The notes below the pieces were generated by a model that did no database searches, had not been told where the DNA came from, and saw nothing but the letters and a program-made list of their open reading frames with translations. A DNA stretch of 64,000 nt from Chryseobacterium indoltheticum. GTDB taxonomy: Bacteria > Bacteroidota > Bacteroidia > Flavobacteriales > Weeksellaceae. The DNA lies in the NCBI RefSeq assembly GCF_003815915.1, contig NZ_CP033929.1, positions 2,294,001 through 2,358,000 on the forward strand, in the 5' to 3' direction. This document shows, piece after piece, positions 1 to 9,223 of this stretch (its first letter is position 1; every line of letters begins with the position of its first letter). The translations under genes were made by a program, and so were the position numbers.

Positions 1-627
1 ACTTTGTAATGCATTGGCTCCGTCATCAATTCCAAGAAGAGCAGAAGGTTTTCCGTTAATTAAAAAACGAACGTTTGAGCTTCCTCTCATCGAAACTGTT
101 CCGTCTGTATCTACAGAAACCGATGGTACATTTGATAAAACATCCTGAAGGTTACCACCTTTACTCACAATATCCTGAGACGGGTCATACGTTCTTTTAT
201 CCAGCTCAACTTTATATGGTTTTGCCGTTGCTGTAATCACAACGCCCTGAATATCCTGCGTTTTTAGATTGGTATTTGTTGCCTCAGGCTCTATAGAAAG
301 TGCACCAATACTTCCAGCGGTTGTAATCTGCTTATTGATAACGCTTTTTTTGTAATCGATTGCTTCGACGATAACATCGTAATTACCGGGCGTAAGATCT
401 AGTTTGTAGTTTCCTTTTTCGTCGGTAAGCGTCGCATCGCTCAACAGTTTAGTCGCTTTATTGCTAAAAGTTACAGAAGCATAAGCAACAGGTTGGTTGC
501 TTTTATCAACTATAGTACCCGAAACTCCTACTTTGTCCTGAGCAAAAGCAAAAGCTGCTGCAGATAATACAAAAGTAAGTCCTAGGGTTTTCTTTGTGAA
601 AATACTGATTATTTCCGTCTGATTCAT
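1..627 (-). CDS. TonB-dependent receptor-like outer-membrane protein, N-terminal 209 residues (cut by window edge)
   Basis: The minus-strand frame opens with ATG at 625-627 and stays open to the window edge, so only the N-terminus is seen. It starts with a signal peptide (hydrophobic stretch ending AFAFAQ, about residue 30). A carboxypeptidase-regulatory-like beta domain follows (about 33-115, GTIVDKSNQPVAYASV and DEKGNYKLDL). Then comes a TonB plug start with GNLQDVLSNVPSVSV and MRGSSNVRFLINGKPSALLG. This layout is typical of Bacteroidota receptors with a large 22-strand-type barrel downstream. The substrate cannot be told because the barrel lies outside the window. Confidence 0.85.
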   Translation of the reverse strand, partial: MNQTEIISIFTKKTLGLTFVLSAAAFAFAQDKVGVSGTIVDKSNQPVAYASVTFSNKATKLLSDATLTDEKGNYKLDLTPGNYDVIVEAIDYKKSVINKQITTAGSIGALSIEPEATNTNLKTQDIQGVVITATAKPYKVELDKRTYDPSQDIVSKGGNLQDVLSNVPSVSVDTDGTVSMRGSSNVRFLINGKPSALLGIDDGANALQS

Positions 628-795
628 AAGGTATTCTTTAGATAAAATTGTAATCAAAAAGGCTTTAATTTTATTAATTCATTAAACCTTTTAAAATTAG
701 AATTTCACGATTCGTTTATTATTTTTAATAGATAGGTCGTCTTTAAGAGCTAAATGTTAATTATTAATTTGTTAAAATAAAGTTAAATATATTTA

Positions 796-1821
796 TTATT
801 TGATATTTTTTGAATTTAACCAATCCTGATACGCTTTTGCATTGATGACGTGTTGCTCTGCGCTTGCCGTAAATTTGTGGAATCCAAATCTTTCCGGATC
901 TGCACACATGAAAATATAATCGTGCTTTTCAGGGCTTAAAACTGCATCCACAGAATTTTTATCTACCACACAAATAGGTCCCGGAGGAATTCCTGCATTA
1001 GCGTATGTGTTATAAGGTGATGGAGTGGAAAGGTGTTTATAAAAAACTCTTTTGATAGATTCTTTAAAGTTGGTCTGTTTGTTTATTGCGTAAATAACGG
1101 TTGGGTCAGATTGCAGTTTCATTCCTTTTTTATATCTGTTTAAATATAAGCCGGCAATAGTTTTCATTTCATCGGGTTTTCCTCCCGATTCTTTGTAAAC
1201 AATAGATGCCAAAGCATAAATTTGATCTCTTGTTAAACCAGATTGTTGTTCTTTTGCCTTTCTTTCAGAAGTCCAGAACTCATTGTATTGATCTTCAAAT
1301 TTTTTGAAAAATTCTTTTGGAGTTACCGTCCAGAAAAAATTATAAGTATCGATGAAGAAATATTTTTTTAAATCTTCAGCATTTTTGTATCCTTTTTCAG
1401 AAGCTATTTTATCGAGATCGTTGACGAATTTTAATGAATCAAGCTCAGTTTTTTTACTCACTTTTCCTACCATCTGATAAATATCTCCGAAATCACCAAT
1501 TCTGAACGAGTTCTCAGTTTGATTTCCTGCTTTTATCATATTCACCAAACTCGTATTGTTGGCACCTTTAGCAAAATGATAACGACCCGGTTTGAAGTAT
1601 TCATCCATGTTTTTATCCTTTGCCACGTCGAAAAATGATTCTTTATTATCAACATACGGACGGATAGAATCTAAAACCTGATTAAAATTTGCCCCATGCG
1701 GAATTAAAACATATCCCTCTTTTGAGACGTTGCTTCCGTAATACTTACTGTAGAATTTTAAACCAAAAAATCCTGCTACCGCAAGAATAAGGAGTACAAT
1801 AATGAGAATAGCTTTTTTCAT
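796..1821 (-). CDS. mltG: endolytic murein transglycosylase MltG (YceG family)
   Basis: 341-residue protein with one N-terminal membrane anchor (about residues 3-23) and a periplasmic YceG domain. It cleaves nascent glycan strands and so sets their length. The family signature is present as ALASIVYKESGG, with the expected catalytic glutamate at about residue 211. The first glutamate of the E. coli SIVEKE motif is Tyr here, which fits the second Glu being the catalytic one. LNRYKKGMKLQSDPTVIYAI and the NTY..AGIPPGPI block near the C-terminus are also typical. It lies 33 bp downstream of dapF on the same strand, so a cell-wall operon dapF-mltG is likely. Confidence 0.93.
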   Translation of the reverse strand: MKKAILIIVLLILAVAGFFGLKFYSKYYGSNVSKEGYVLIPHGANFNQVLDSIRPYVDNKESFFDVAKDKNMDEYFKPGRYHFAKGANNTSLVNMIKAGNQTENSFRIGDFGDIYQMVGKVSKKTELDSLKFVNDLDKIASEKGYKNAEDLKKYFFIDTYNFFWTVTPKEFFKKFEDQYNEFWTSERKAKEQQSGLTRDQIYALASIVYKESGGKPDEMKTIAGLYLNRYKKGMKLQSDPTVIYAINKQTNFKESIKRVFYKHLSTPSPYNTYANAGIPPGPICVVDKNSVDAVLSPEKHDYIFMCADPERFGFHKFTASAEQHVINAKAYQDWLNSKNIK

Positions 1822-1854
1822 TATAATTAATAGATTAAAAGTTTTAATGTTTTT

Positions 1855-2625
1855 CTAAAGAAGATCTACTTTTCCTGTAAACACTTGCTTAGCGGGACCT
1901 TCAAGCCAAATCTTACGGAACGTTTCTCCATCTTTTTCAGCATAAACTTTCAGGTCGCCGCCCAACGTTTTAACTTTTATGGAGGTTAGATTGTTTTTTT
2001 TCAAAAAAGTTAAAGCAGAAGCTGTAACTCCTGTTCCACAACTGTAAGTTTCGTCTTCAACGCCTCGTTCATAGGTTCTTACGAAAATTTCATCATCAGA
2101 AATATTTTCAACAAAATTGACATTGATGCCTTTTTCTTTATAATTTTCAGAATTTCTGATGCTGTTTCCCTCTGCGAAAACGTTGAAATTGGCAATATCT
2201 TCAACATATTTAATGTAGTGAGGCGAGCCTGTATCTAAAACAGAATCTTCGCCGTCATTGGTAATCGTTGTAACATCACCCATTTTCAGTTTTACAATAT
2301 TTCCGTTAATTTCAGCTTCATGAAGTCCGTCAATCGCCATAAAAACAGTTTTATTATTTTTAAAAATCGAAAGGAAGTGAGCAAAAGCCACCGAACAACG
2401 GGCACCGTTGCCGCAGAAGCTTTTGGAACCGTCAGAATTATAGTAATCAACTTCAAAATCTACATTTTCGGCTGAGTTTATTTTAATCAATCCGTCTGCG
2501 CCAATTCCGAAGCGGCGATCGCACAATTTTTGGATATTCGCAATTGAAAGGCTATCCCACTCTCCGGAGCGGTTGTCTACCATTACAAAGTCGTTTCCAG
2601 TTCCCTGATATTTATAAAATTCCAT
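1855..2625 (-). CDS. dapF: diaminopimelate epimerase
   Basis: 256-residue enzyme converting LL- to meso-diaminopimelate, the last step before lysine and the cross-linking residue of peptidoglycan. Both cysteines of the two-base mechanism are visible: Cys71 in SFCGNGARC and Cys196 in SCGTGV. The N-terminal YQGTGNDFVMVDN motif is canonical. The length is slightly shorter than the E. coli enzyme (274) but normal for the phylum. It is first in a probable two-gene operon with mltG. A hairpin at 2671-2701 separates it from the lipoprotein gene upstream. Confidence 0.95.
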   Translation of the reverse strand: MEFYKYQGTGNDFVMVDNRSGEWDSLSIANIQKLCDRRFGIGADGLIKINSAENVDFEVDYYNSDGSKSFCGNGARCSVAFAHFLSIFKNNKTVFMAIDGLHEAEINGNIVKLKMGDVTTITNDGEDSVLDTGSPHYIKYVEDIANFNVFAEGNSIRNSENYKEKGINVNFVENISDDEIFVRTYERGVEDETYSCGTGVTASALTFLKKNNLTSIKVKTLGGDLKVYAEKDGETFRKIWLEGPAKQVFTGKVDLL

Positions 2626-2670
2626 ACTTCTGTTCTCTCTAATTAGCCTGCAAAATTAATGTAATTAAAA

Positions 2671-2701
2671 CGAAAAAACGAACAGCGATTGCTGTCCGTT
2701 T
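2671..2701 (-). terminator. intrinsic terminator after the lipoprotein gene
   Basis: On the minus strand a stem AACGGACAGC / GCTGTTCGTT with loop AATC (10 bp, one wobble) is followed by six T. It lies 16 bp beyond the stop of the 2717-3292 gene, so the pnuC-lipoprotein transcript should end before dapF. Confidence 0.75.
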
Positions 2702-2716
2702 TATTATTTAGAATGA

Positions 2717-3292
2717 TTATCTTCTTGATCCGCTTCTTTGAGGATTGTTATCCGAATTATTGTTGTTTTGAGGCGTTGTCTGCGTATTATTTCTATAGTT
2801 TCCGCTATTGTTCTGTGTGGGCTGCTGCTGATTTCTCATCCCACTGTTTCTCTGACTTTGATTCCGAGTGCTTGAGTTACTCTGGCTTCTCACACCGTTA
2901 TTCGAGTTATTACGAGGCGGATTATTATTGTAAGTTCTTTGACTGTTATTGTATCGGTAAGAGTTATTCCCGTTTCCTACGCCGTTATTAGGTCTTTGAC
3001 TTGTTGTAGCGTTTCCTACAGCTCCCGAATTACGTTGTATGTAGACTTTATTTCTATTATCTCCGTAGTAATAAGGTACACCGTTATCGTAATAATATCG
3101 CATATCGTCTCTGTAATAATATCCGTCGTTACCATAATAACCACCGGAACCATAATATCCTGAAGGAGCGTAATAATATCCGTTATCATAATAAGGATCT
3201 CCATAAGCACCGTAGTTGCCGCCGTAAGCAGCACAAGATGCCAAGCTAAAACCAAGTAGAAGACCTGCTGTTATTTTTAATATATTTTTCAT
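2717..3292 (-). CDS. Tyr/Gly- and Asn/Gln-rich secreted lipoprotein
   Basis: 191 residues with a lipoprotein signal: a hydrophobic stretch ending in LASC, lipidated Cys20. Residues 21-80 are a Gly-Tyr-Asp/Asn low-complexity region. Residues 85-191 are almost only Asn, Gln, Ser, Arg, Thr and Pro. I recognise no catalytic domain; related short, Tyr-rich lipoproteins are common in flavobacteria and their role is unknown. The ATG overlaps the stop of pnuC as ATGA (3289-3292), so translation is probably coupled. The two other long open frames over this gene, one on each strand, are by-products of its repetitive codons. Confidence 0.75.
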   Translation of the reverse strand: MKNILKITAGLLLGFSLASCAAYGGNYGAYGDPYYDNGYYYAPSGYYGSGGYYGNDGYYYRDDMRYYYDNGVPYYYGDNRNKVYIQRNSGAVGNATTSQRPNNGVGNGNNSYRYNNSQRTYNNNPPRNNSNNGVRSQSNSSTRNQSQRNSGMRNQQQPTQNNSGNYRNNTQTTPQNNNNSDNNPQRSGSRR

Positions 3293-3966
3293 AACTGTAC
3301 TGTATTTTTTTCTTTAAAACTTTTTTTCCAGTTGACATATCCTATGATTGCCATTATGGTAAATACCAAATATTGAACCGAAGTTATTCCGTATCCTTTA
3401 TAAATATACATAGGAATAGAAATTAGATCGCCCAAAATCCAGAAAACCCAATTCTCAATGCGTCTTTTCGCCATCAGCCACATTCCGACTAGAAATACGG
3501 AAGTCGTAAAAACATCCAGCCAATTTGCCCAATCCAGATGGTAAAAACCAAATTCTATATTCTGTGATGAAAAATGATTATCGATGTAAGGTTTATAGTA
3601 ATAAATAATCATTACTAAAAATATGCTTAAGATAAAAAGCATTGCCGCCATCATCCATTCTTTCTTTTTTGCCCAGGAAACTTCTACGTGAATCTGGTCT
3701 TCGGAATTTTTGTTCCACAAAATCCATCCATAAACACTCATTATTGAATAATATAAATTGATCATACAATCTCCAAGCAAGCCAGCGATAAAAAGAAGGT
3801 AAACATAGATGACGGTAGAAATAATTCCTGTAGGATAGACCCAGATGTTCTTTTTAATTGAAAAAAATACACTCATAATTCCTAAGACAGTGGCAAAAGT
3901 TTCAAGAAAAATTTGTGCGTCAGTATATGATTCGTAGGGTTTTATGAAAAGATCATACATATTCAT
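3289..3966 (-). CDS. pnuC: PnuC-type nicotinamide riboside/mononucleotide transporter
   Basis: About 225 residues with seven or eight membrane segments. PnuC family signatures are visible, such as ETFATVLGIMSVFFSIKKN, NIWVYPTGIISTVIYVYLLF and the C-terminal WILGDLISIPMYIYKG. The family imports nicotinamide riboside for NAD synthesis. The frame is open up to an ATG at 4008, but I prefer ATG 3966 (MNMYDLF) or 3960. The 14 extra residues are not family-like, and a TAnnTTTG-type element (TATTTTTG, minus strand 3979-3972) lies just upstream of 3966. The substrate could instead be thiamine (PnuT); no TPP riboswitch is seen upstream. The stop overlaps the lipoprotein start. Confidence 0.85.
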   Translation of the reverse strand: MNMYDLFIKPYESYTDAQIFLETFATVLGIMSVFFSIKKNIWVYPTGIISTVIYVYLLFIAGLLGDCMINLYYSIMSVYGWILWNKNSEDQIHVEVSWAKKKEWMMAAMLFILSIFLVMIIYYYKPYIDNHFSSQNIEFGFYHLDWANWLDVFTTSVFLVGMWLMAKRRIENWVFWILGDLISIPMYIYKGYGITSVQYLVFTIMAIIGYVNWKKSFKEKNTVQL

Positions 3967-4133
3967 GGTTTCAAAAATAAGCAAAAAATACAGTATTTTA
4001 AAATACATTAAAGAAGGTGAAAATCAATTTTGTACAACTTAAAATGAAAATAAATTGACGAAAGTTTATTAATAAATGTTAAGGTCTCCAAATTTTTTAT
4101 ATTTTCGTAAATCTTTAAAACAAAGAAAACAAT

Positions 4134-5642
4134 ATGTCAAATATTTGGAAAACAAAACCGCTCGGAGCCTATGAGGCTGATATGAAAAAGAGTGAGCTCA
4201 AAAGAGTTCTGGGGAAATGGAGCCTTACTGCCATTGGTATCGGAGCAATTATCGGAGGTGGAATTTTTGTACTTACAGGTACCGGAGCTTATTATCACGC
4301 GGGTCCTGCTTTAGCTTTATCATTCGTCGTTGCAGGTATTGCCTGTATATTTGCCGCACTCTGCTATGCAGAATTTGCTGCTTTATTACCCGTTGAAGGT
4401 TCGGCTTATGCTTATGCATACGGAACGGTAGGCGAGGTATTCGCTTGGCTTATCGGTTGGGGATTGGTGCTGGAATATGCGATGGGCTCGATGACGGTGG
4501 CTGTTTCCTGGTCGGGGTATTTCAATAAATTTTTGAAAATCATTAACGTAGAGCTTCCTTATTATCTCACCAATGATTTTGCTACAGCAAAACAATATGC
4601 AGTAGCTCATGGTTTAACAGAACCTAACTTTGCGTTTAATCTGCCAGCATTTATCATTGTTTTGATTGTTACTTCAATTTTGGTAAAAGGGACAAAAGAA
4701 GCTGCAGGGGCAAACAATATGATTGTGATTTTAAAAACTTCAGTTGTGGTTTTTGTAATCGTTGTTGGAGCTTTATTTATCAATATGGATAATCTTACAC
4801 CATTTATTCCGGACGAAAAAATGATTCTTCAGTCAGATGGAAAAATGGGAGCAGCGTATGGTTTCAATGGTATTATTGCTGGCGCAGCTGCTGTTTTCTT
4901 TGCATATATTGGTTTTGATGCCGTTTCTACGCAGGCTGCAGAAGCAAAAAATCCTAGAAAAGATATCCCTTTTGCAATTATTACTTCGTTGTTGGTTTGT
5001 ACAGCTTTATATATCTTAATGTCATTAGTTCTTACGGGAATGATGAGTTATAAAGATTTCGGATCGGTTCCTGATGCATTAACTGCACCTGTTGCTGTCG
5101 CTTTTGAGAAGGCTACCGGAATGAACTGGGCAGTAATCTTGATCACTGTTGCAGCAACTATTGGATTAATCTCTGTATTATTGGTAATGATGTTGGGACA
5201 GTCTAGAATTTTCTTAGGAATGGCAAAAGACGGTCTTCTTCCGAAAATGTTTAAAGAAATTCACCCGGTGAGAAAAACTCCTTATAAAAATACGATTCTT
5301 TTAGGGTTAATTGTAGCTACAGTTGCAGCACTTACACCAATCAGTACTTTGGTACATATGTGTAGTTTCGGGACTTTATTTGCATTTACAATGGTTTGTT
5401 TTGCAGTTTGGCTTTTGAGAGTAAAAAAACCGGAATTAAAAAGAGGTTTCAAAACTCCTATGCTTCCTGTTGTAGCATCATTAGGTATTTTAATCAATAT
5501 TTATTTGATCATCAACTTAGAGCCTAGCGCAATCTACATGGCAATTGGCTGGTTGGCTTTAGGACTTCTAATTTACTTCTTGTACGGTAGACGAAACAGT
5601 GTTCTTAACAAAGGTGGCTATGATGAATTTATCGAAAAATAA
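4134..5642 (+). CDS. APC-family amino-acid permease (cationic amino-acid transporter type)
   Basis: 502 residues with about 12 membrane segments. The substrate-binding unwound helix 1 is GIGAIIGGGIFVLTG at about residues 36-50. EGSAYAYAYGTVGEVFAWLIGW and FFAYIGFDAVSTQAAEAKNP are characteristic of the CAT/YfnA/GkApcT branch of the APC superfamily. It probably imports amino acids by proton coupling. The gene stands alone, divergent from pnuC, with a clear terminator right after the stop. Exact substrate is not decidable from sequence. Confidence 0.9.
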   Translation: MSNIWKTKPLGAYEADMKKSELKRVLGKWSLTAIGIGAIIGGGIFVLTGTGAYYHAGPALALSFVVAGIACIFAALCYAEFAALLPVEGSAYAYAYGTVGEVFAWLIGWGLVLEYAMGSMTVAVSWSGYFNKFLKIINVELPYYLTNDFATAKQYAVAHGLTEPNFAFNLPAFIIVLIVTSILVKGTKEAAGANNMIVILKTSVVVFVIVVGALFINMDNLTPFIPDEKMILQSDGKMGAAYGFNGIIAGAAAVFFAYIGFDAVSTQAAEAKNPRKDIPFAIITSLLVCTALYILMSLVLTGMMSYKDFGSVPDALTAPVAVAFEKATGMNWAVILITVAATIGLISVLLVMMLGQSRIFLGMAKDGLLPKMFKEIHPVRKTPYKNTILLGLIVATVAALTPISTLVHMCSFGTLFAFTMVCFAVWLLRVKKPELKRGFKTPMLPVVASLGILINIYLIINLEPSAIYMAIGWLALGLLIYFLYGRRNSVLNKGGYDEFIEK

Positions 5643-5662
5643 ATTTTAAATATATACTTTAC

Positions 5663-5697
5663 AATCCGCAGACTAATCTTCTGCGGATTTTTTTATT
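5663..5697 (+). terminator. intrinsic terminator after the amino-acid permease gene
   Basis: Perfect 10-bp stem AATCCGCAGA / TCTGCGGATT (5663-5672 and 5680-5689), 7-nt loop, then a T-rich tail. Confidence 0.9.
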
Positions 5698-5706
5698 TTT
5701 GTTATT

Positions 5707-6750
5707 ATGAAAAAAATATTCACTTTGTTGTTTTCCACTGTTGGTTTATTGATGTTTTCTCAAAAGATCGAAAGTTTTGAAACTATTTTAAATGATAAAA
5801 TTAGCATAAGAGCAATCGAATTATATGATAACAAAGTCTGGTACAGCGGAACGGAATCTAAATTCGGTTTTGTTGATTTAAAAGATCATAAAATTCAAAA
5901 ACAGATTACACTGTCTGAAAAGAAGTTACAGTTTAGAACATTAGCACAAAATAAAGATGCTTTTTACGCTATTAATATCGAAAGTCCGGCTCATTTTTTT
6001 AGAATAGATAAAAAAGACCTTTCGGTTGTAAATACTTATACAGATACCTTGAAAACGGCATTTTACGATGCATTGATTTTTGTAAATGACGAGCATGCGG
6101 TTACATTCAGTGATCCCGCAAAAGATTTGAATTTGAAATTATCTTTTATAATGCCAAAATTGAATGCTGTTTTGGATTTCAATACACTCACCAAAAGAGA
6201 AGGCTTTAATACTATAAAGTTGAATGAAGGTGAAGCGGCTTTTGCGGCAAGTAATACCAATATTGCTCATCAGGGAACTAATATCTGGATCGCAACAGGA
6301 GGTAAAAGTTCAAGAATTATTAAGATAGATTATACTACTTTCAAATCAAATGTTTATAAAACACCTTTTATTCAGGGAGAATCGGCTCAGGGAATGTATT
6401 CAATTGATTTCGCAAACGAAAAATTCGGAGTTGCAGTTGGTGGTGATTACACAAAACAGGAAGCCAATGTCAATAATATTGCAACCACAAATGACGGAGG
6501 AAAAACCTGGCAAATTCAGGCATCAGGAAAAAATGCTGGATATACAACGTGTGTAAAAATAAAACCTAATTCTAAAGGAAAGGAAATGATTTCGGTTGGA
6601 GATCAACACATCAGTTATTCTTCAGATTTCGGAAAAACGTGGAAGAAAATTTCTGATGAAAAAGGGTTTTATGTTTGCAAATGGGTTGATGGAAATACGG
6701 TTGTTTTTGCAGGAAAAGATAAAATTTCGCTTATGAAATTAAAATTTTAA
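5707..6750 (+). CDS. secreted BNR/YCF48-like beta-propeller protein
   Basis: 347 residues with a Sec signal peptide (MKKIFTLLFSTVGLLMFSQ). Repeated Asp-box-like motifs are visible: TTNDGGKTWQI at about 256-266 and SSDFGKTWKKI at about 307-317. These mark a sialidase-type or YCF48-type propeller. In flavobacteria such proteins are often annotated as oxidoreductases, but no cofactor motif is seen here. The function is unknown; the propeller fold is the inference. It is followed 77 bp later by an esterase gene on the same strand. TATTTTTG at 5694-5701, in the tail of the preceding terminator, would place a transcript start almost at the ATG. Confidence 0.8.
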   Translation: MKKIFTLLFSTVGLLMFSQKIESFETILNDKISIRAIELYDNKVWYSGTESKFGFVDLKDHKIQKQITLSEKKLQFRTLAQNKDAFYAINIESPAHFFRIDKKDLSVVNTYTDTLKTAFYDALIFVNDEHAVTFSDPAKDLNLKLSFIMPKLNAVLDFNTLTKREGFNTIKLNEGEAAFAASNTNIAHQGTNIWIATGGKSSRIIKIDYTTFKSNVYKTPFIQGESAQGMYSIDFANEKFGVAVGGDYTKQEANVNNIATTNDGGKTWQIQASGKNAGYTTCVKIKPNSKGKEMISVGDQHISYSSDFGKTWKKISDEKGFYVCKWVDGNTVVFAGKDKISLMKLKF

Positions 6751-6827
6751 ATCTTTTAGATAGAACATATCTTTTCAATTGAAGCAGATTTGAAATTTCA
6801 TAAAATTACCTTTGATAAAATTTTCGC

Positions 6828-7736
6828 ATGAAAAATTTAAAAATATTTCTATTATTAATTCCTGCTGTTTTTTATACTCAGAAAATAAGGGTTTTTGTTT
6901 TGGCGGGTCAATCGAATATGAATGGCTTTGGATATAATAAAGATCTTCCCAATGATTTAAAAACAGTTAAAGATGTTTATATTTTTCAGGGAAATTCTGT
7001 TCCTGACGGAGAAAAAAATGGCGGAACAGGAAAATGGGATGTTTTGAAAGCCGGAAACGGAACCGGTTTTAAAACTGATGGAAAAACCAATACACTTTCA
7101 GACCGATTTGGTTTGGAAATGACTTTTGCCAAAAGAATGAAAGAACTCTTCCCAAACGATAAAATTGCGTTGATCAAATATGCAAGAGAGGGAACTTCAA
7201 TAGACAGTCTTGCAACGGGAAGTTTCGGGTGTTGGGATTCAGATTATCACGGGAAAAATGGATTGAATCAATATGATTATTTCCTAAATACGGTAAAAAA
7301 TGCTTTAAGCGAAAAAGATATTGACGGAAACGGAAAAGCAGACGAGTTACAAATGTCCGGAATTTTGTGGATGCAAGGGGAAGGTGACGCGAGCTACAAC
7401 GAAGAAATTGCCAATAATTATTACCCTCATCTGAAAACTTTGATGAATCAGATGCGGGCTGCCTTACGCACCGATGACGTGCCTGTTGTGATTGGAAAAA
7501 TCTCAGATTCGGGTAAGAATGAAAAAGGAAAAGTCTGGCCAATGGGAGAATTGGTACAGTATGCTCAGGAAAAATTTGTACGCAATGATAAAAACGCTGC
7601 CATTGTTCGCTCGACTCAAAAATACAATTACGGAAACGATCCATGGCATTATGACAGCGCAGGTTACATTGATTTGGGAAAGAATTTTGCGGATGAGGTA
7701 TTTAGACTCATTATAAATTTCGAAAAGAAAGACTAA
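6828..7736 (+). CDS. secreted SGNH/sialate-O-acetylesterase-type carbohydrate esterase
   Basis: 302 residues with a signal peptide (about 1-17). The nucleophile block VLAGQSNMNG (Ser in GQSN) and the late DPWHYDSAGYIDLG block (catalytic Asp/His) identify the SASA/DUF303 carbohydrate-esterase family (CE6-like). A mid-domain GILWMQGEGDA matches the conserved oxyanion WxQGE block. It likely removes acetyl groups from plant xylan or sialic-acid-type glycans in the periplasm or outside the cell. It is near the beta-propeller gene, but no polysaccharide-utilisation susCD pair is seen in the window. Confidence 0.88.
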   Translation: MKNLKIFLLLIPAVFYTQKIRVFVLAGQSNMNGFGYNKDLPNDLKTVKDVYIFQGNSVPDGEKNGGTGKWDVLKAGNGTGFKTDGKTNTLSDRFGLEMTFAKRMKELFPNDKIALIKYAREGTSIDSLATGSFGCWDSDYHGKNGLNQYDYFLNTVKNALSEKDIDGNGKADELQMSGILWMQGEGDASYNEEIANNYYPHLKTLMNQMRAALRTDDVPVVIGKISDSGKNEKGKVWPMGELVQYAQEKFVRNDKNAAIVRSTQKYNYGNDPWHYDSAGYIDLGKNFADEVFRLIINFEKKD

Positions 7737-7770
7737 TATAATTCATGATCTCTAATTCAGAAGTAATGGT

Positions 7771-7778
7771 TAATTTTG
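7771..7778 (+). promoter_or_regulatory. TAnnTTTG -7 element upstream of hemN
   Basis: TAATTTTG matches the Bacteroidota -7 consensus. No good TTG is found 17-23 bp upstream, so this is a partial match. It overlaps a possible TTG start at 7776 and therefore argues against that start. Confidence 0.45.
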
Positions 7779-7829
7779 CAGAATGAAATGTATCAATTTC
7801 ATCAGTTTAGAAAAAATATAAAGTTTCAA

Positions 7830-9188
7830 ATGAATTCGTTAATCGATAAATATAATATTCCAGGCCCGCGTTATACGTCTTATCCCACTGTTCCATATTG
7901 GGACGAATCTACTTTTTCTCCGGAAAAGTGGAAATCAAGTGTGATAAAATCTTTTAATGAAAGCAATTCAGCAGAAGGAATTTCAATATACATTCACCTT
8001 CCTTTCTGTGAAGCATTGTGTACTTTTTGCGCTTGCCACAAACGTATTACAAAACAGCACAGTGTAGAAGTTCCTTATCTTGAAAGTGTTTTAAAAGAAT
8101 GGATGCTTTATCTTCAATTATTTAATGAAAAGCCGAAGTTAAAAGAACTGCATTTAGGTGGTGGAACACCTACATTTTTTTCTCCGGAAAATCTAAAAAC
8201 TTTATTGCAGGGAATTTTTGATACGGTTGAAATTGCAGAACATCCTGAATTTTCTTTTGAAGGTCACCCGAATAATACAACAAGAGAGCATCTTCAGACT
8301 TTATTCGATTTAGGATTTAGAAGAGCCAGTTTTGGGGTGCAGGATTATGATTTGAAGGTTCAGAAAGCGATTAACAGAGTTCAGCCTTTCGAAAACGTAA
8401 AAAATGTTACAGAATGGGCCAGAGAAATTGGGTATACAAGTATTTCTCACGATTTAGTTTATGGTTTGCCACATTCTAATTGGGAAAGTATGGCTCTTAC
8501 CATTCATAAAACTTTAGAGCTGAAACCGGATCGTCTTGCTTATTATTCTTATGCTCATGTGCCATGGATAAAAGGAGTGGGACAAAGAGGTTTTGATGAA
8601 AACGACCTGCCAAGCGGTGAAGAGAAAAGAAGATTGTATGAAGACGGCAAAAAATTATTAGAAGAATTAGGCTATAAAGAAGTCGGGATGGATCATTTTT
8701 CTCTTGAAGAAGATGAGTTGTACAAATCTATGATTTCAGGAGATATTCATCGTAATTTCATGGGGTACTCTTCAAGCAAAACTCAATTAATGATAGGTTT
8801 AGGGATGAGTTCAATTTCAGATTCTTGGTATGCTTTTGCTCAAAACGTAAAAACCGTTGAAGAATATCAAAAAATTGTAGAAGAAGGTGAAATTCCTGTA
8901 GTGAAAGGACATGTTTTAAATGAAGAAGATTTATCGATCAGAAGACATATTCTAAATTTAATGTGCCAATTGGAAACTACTTTTGAAAATAAAGATGCCA
9001 TTCCGGAGCTTGAAAATGCTTTTGATATGCTTCAGGAAATGGAACGCGATGAATTGGTTGTAATTAATCATAATCATATAAAAATCACAGAAAAAGGAAG
9101 GGCTTTCACAAGAAATGTAGCCATGGTTTTCGATCTCAGAATGTTGAGAAACAAACCTGAAACCAGAATTTTTTCGATGACAATATAA
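7830..9188 (+). CDS. hemN: oxygen-independent coproporphyrinogen III oxidase (radical SAM)
   Basis: 452 residues from ATG 7830. The N-terminus MNSLIDKYNIPGPRYTSYP matches the E. coli HemN start well. The [4Fe-4S] and flanking cysteines are Cys60, Cys64, Cys67 and Cys69 in FCEALCTFCAC, the CxxxCxxCxC pattern of true HemN rather than HemW. The glycine-rich HLGGGTPTFF SAM motif follows. It decarboxylates coproporphyrinogen III to protoporphyrinogen IX in haem synthesis without oxygen. The reading frame extends upstream to a TTG at 7776, but that codon sits inside the -7 promoter element. A strong terminator follows at 9191. Confidence 0.95.
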   Translation: MNSLIDKYNIPGPRYTSYPTVPYWDESTFSPEKWKSSVIKSFNESNSAEGISIYIHLPFCEALCTFCACHKRITKQHSVEVPYLESVLKEWMLYLQLFNEKPKLKELHLGGGTPTFFSPENLKTLLQGIFDTVEIAEHPEFSFEGHPNNTTREHLQTLFDLGFRRASFGVQDYDLKVQKAINRVQPFENVKNVTEWAREIGYTSISHDLVYGLPHSNWESMALTIHKTLELKPDRLAYYSYAHVPWIKGVGQRGFDENDLPSGEEKRRLYEDGKKLLEELGYKEVGMDHFSLEEDELYKSMISGDIHRNFMGYSSSKTQLMIGLGMSSISDSWYAFAQNVKTVEEYQKIVEEGEIPVVKGHVLNEEDLSIRRHILNLMCQLETTFENKDAIPELENAFDMLQEMERDELVVINHNHIKITEKGRAFTRNVAMVFDLRMLRNKPETRIFSMTI

Positions 9189-9190
9189 CA

Positions 9191-9222
9191 AAAAGCGATT
9201 CAGAAATGAATCGCTTTTCTTT
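9191..9222 (+). terminator. intrinsic terminator after hemN
   Basis: Perfect 12-bp stem AAAAGCGATTCA / TGAATCGCTTTT (9191-9202, 9207-9218) with GAAA tetraloop and T-rich tail. Confidence 0.9.
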
Positions 9223-9223
9223 A

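Noticed and set aside
2689..3255. Open frames on both strands across the lipoprotein gene
   Set aside because: They are shadows of repetitive Tyr/Asn codons; their products have no signal or family features and biased composition.
4009..4133. TPP or NAD riboswitch before pnuC
   Set aside because: None of the conserved riboswitch cores is visible on the minus strand upstream of the start.
7776..7829. Longer N-terminus of HemN from a TTG start
   Set aside because: The TTG lies in the TAATTTTG promoter element and the extra residues do not resemble HemN.
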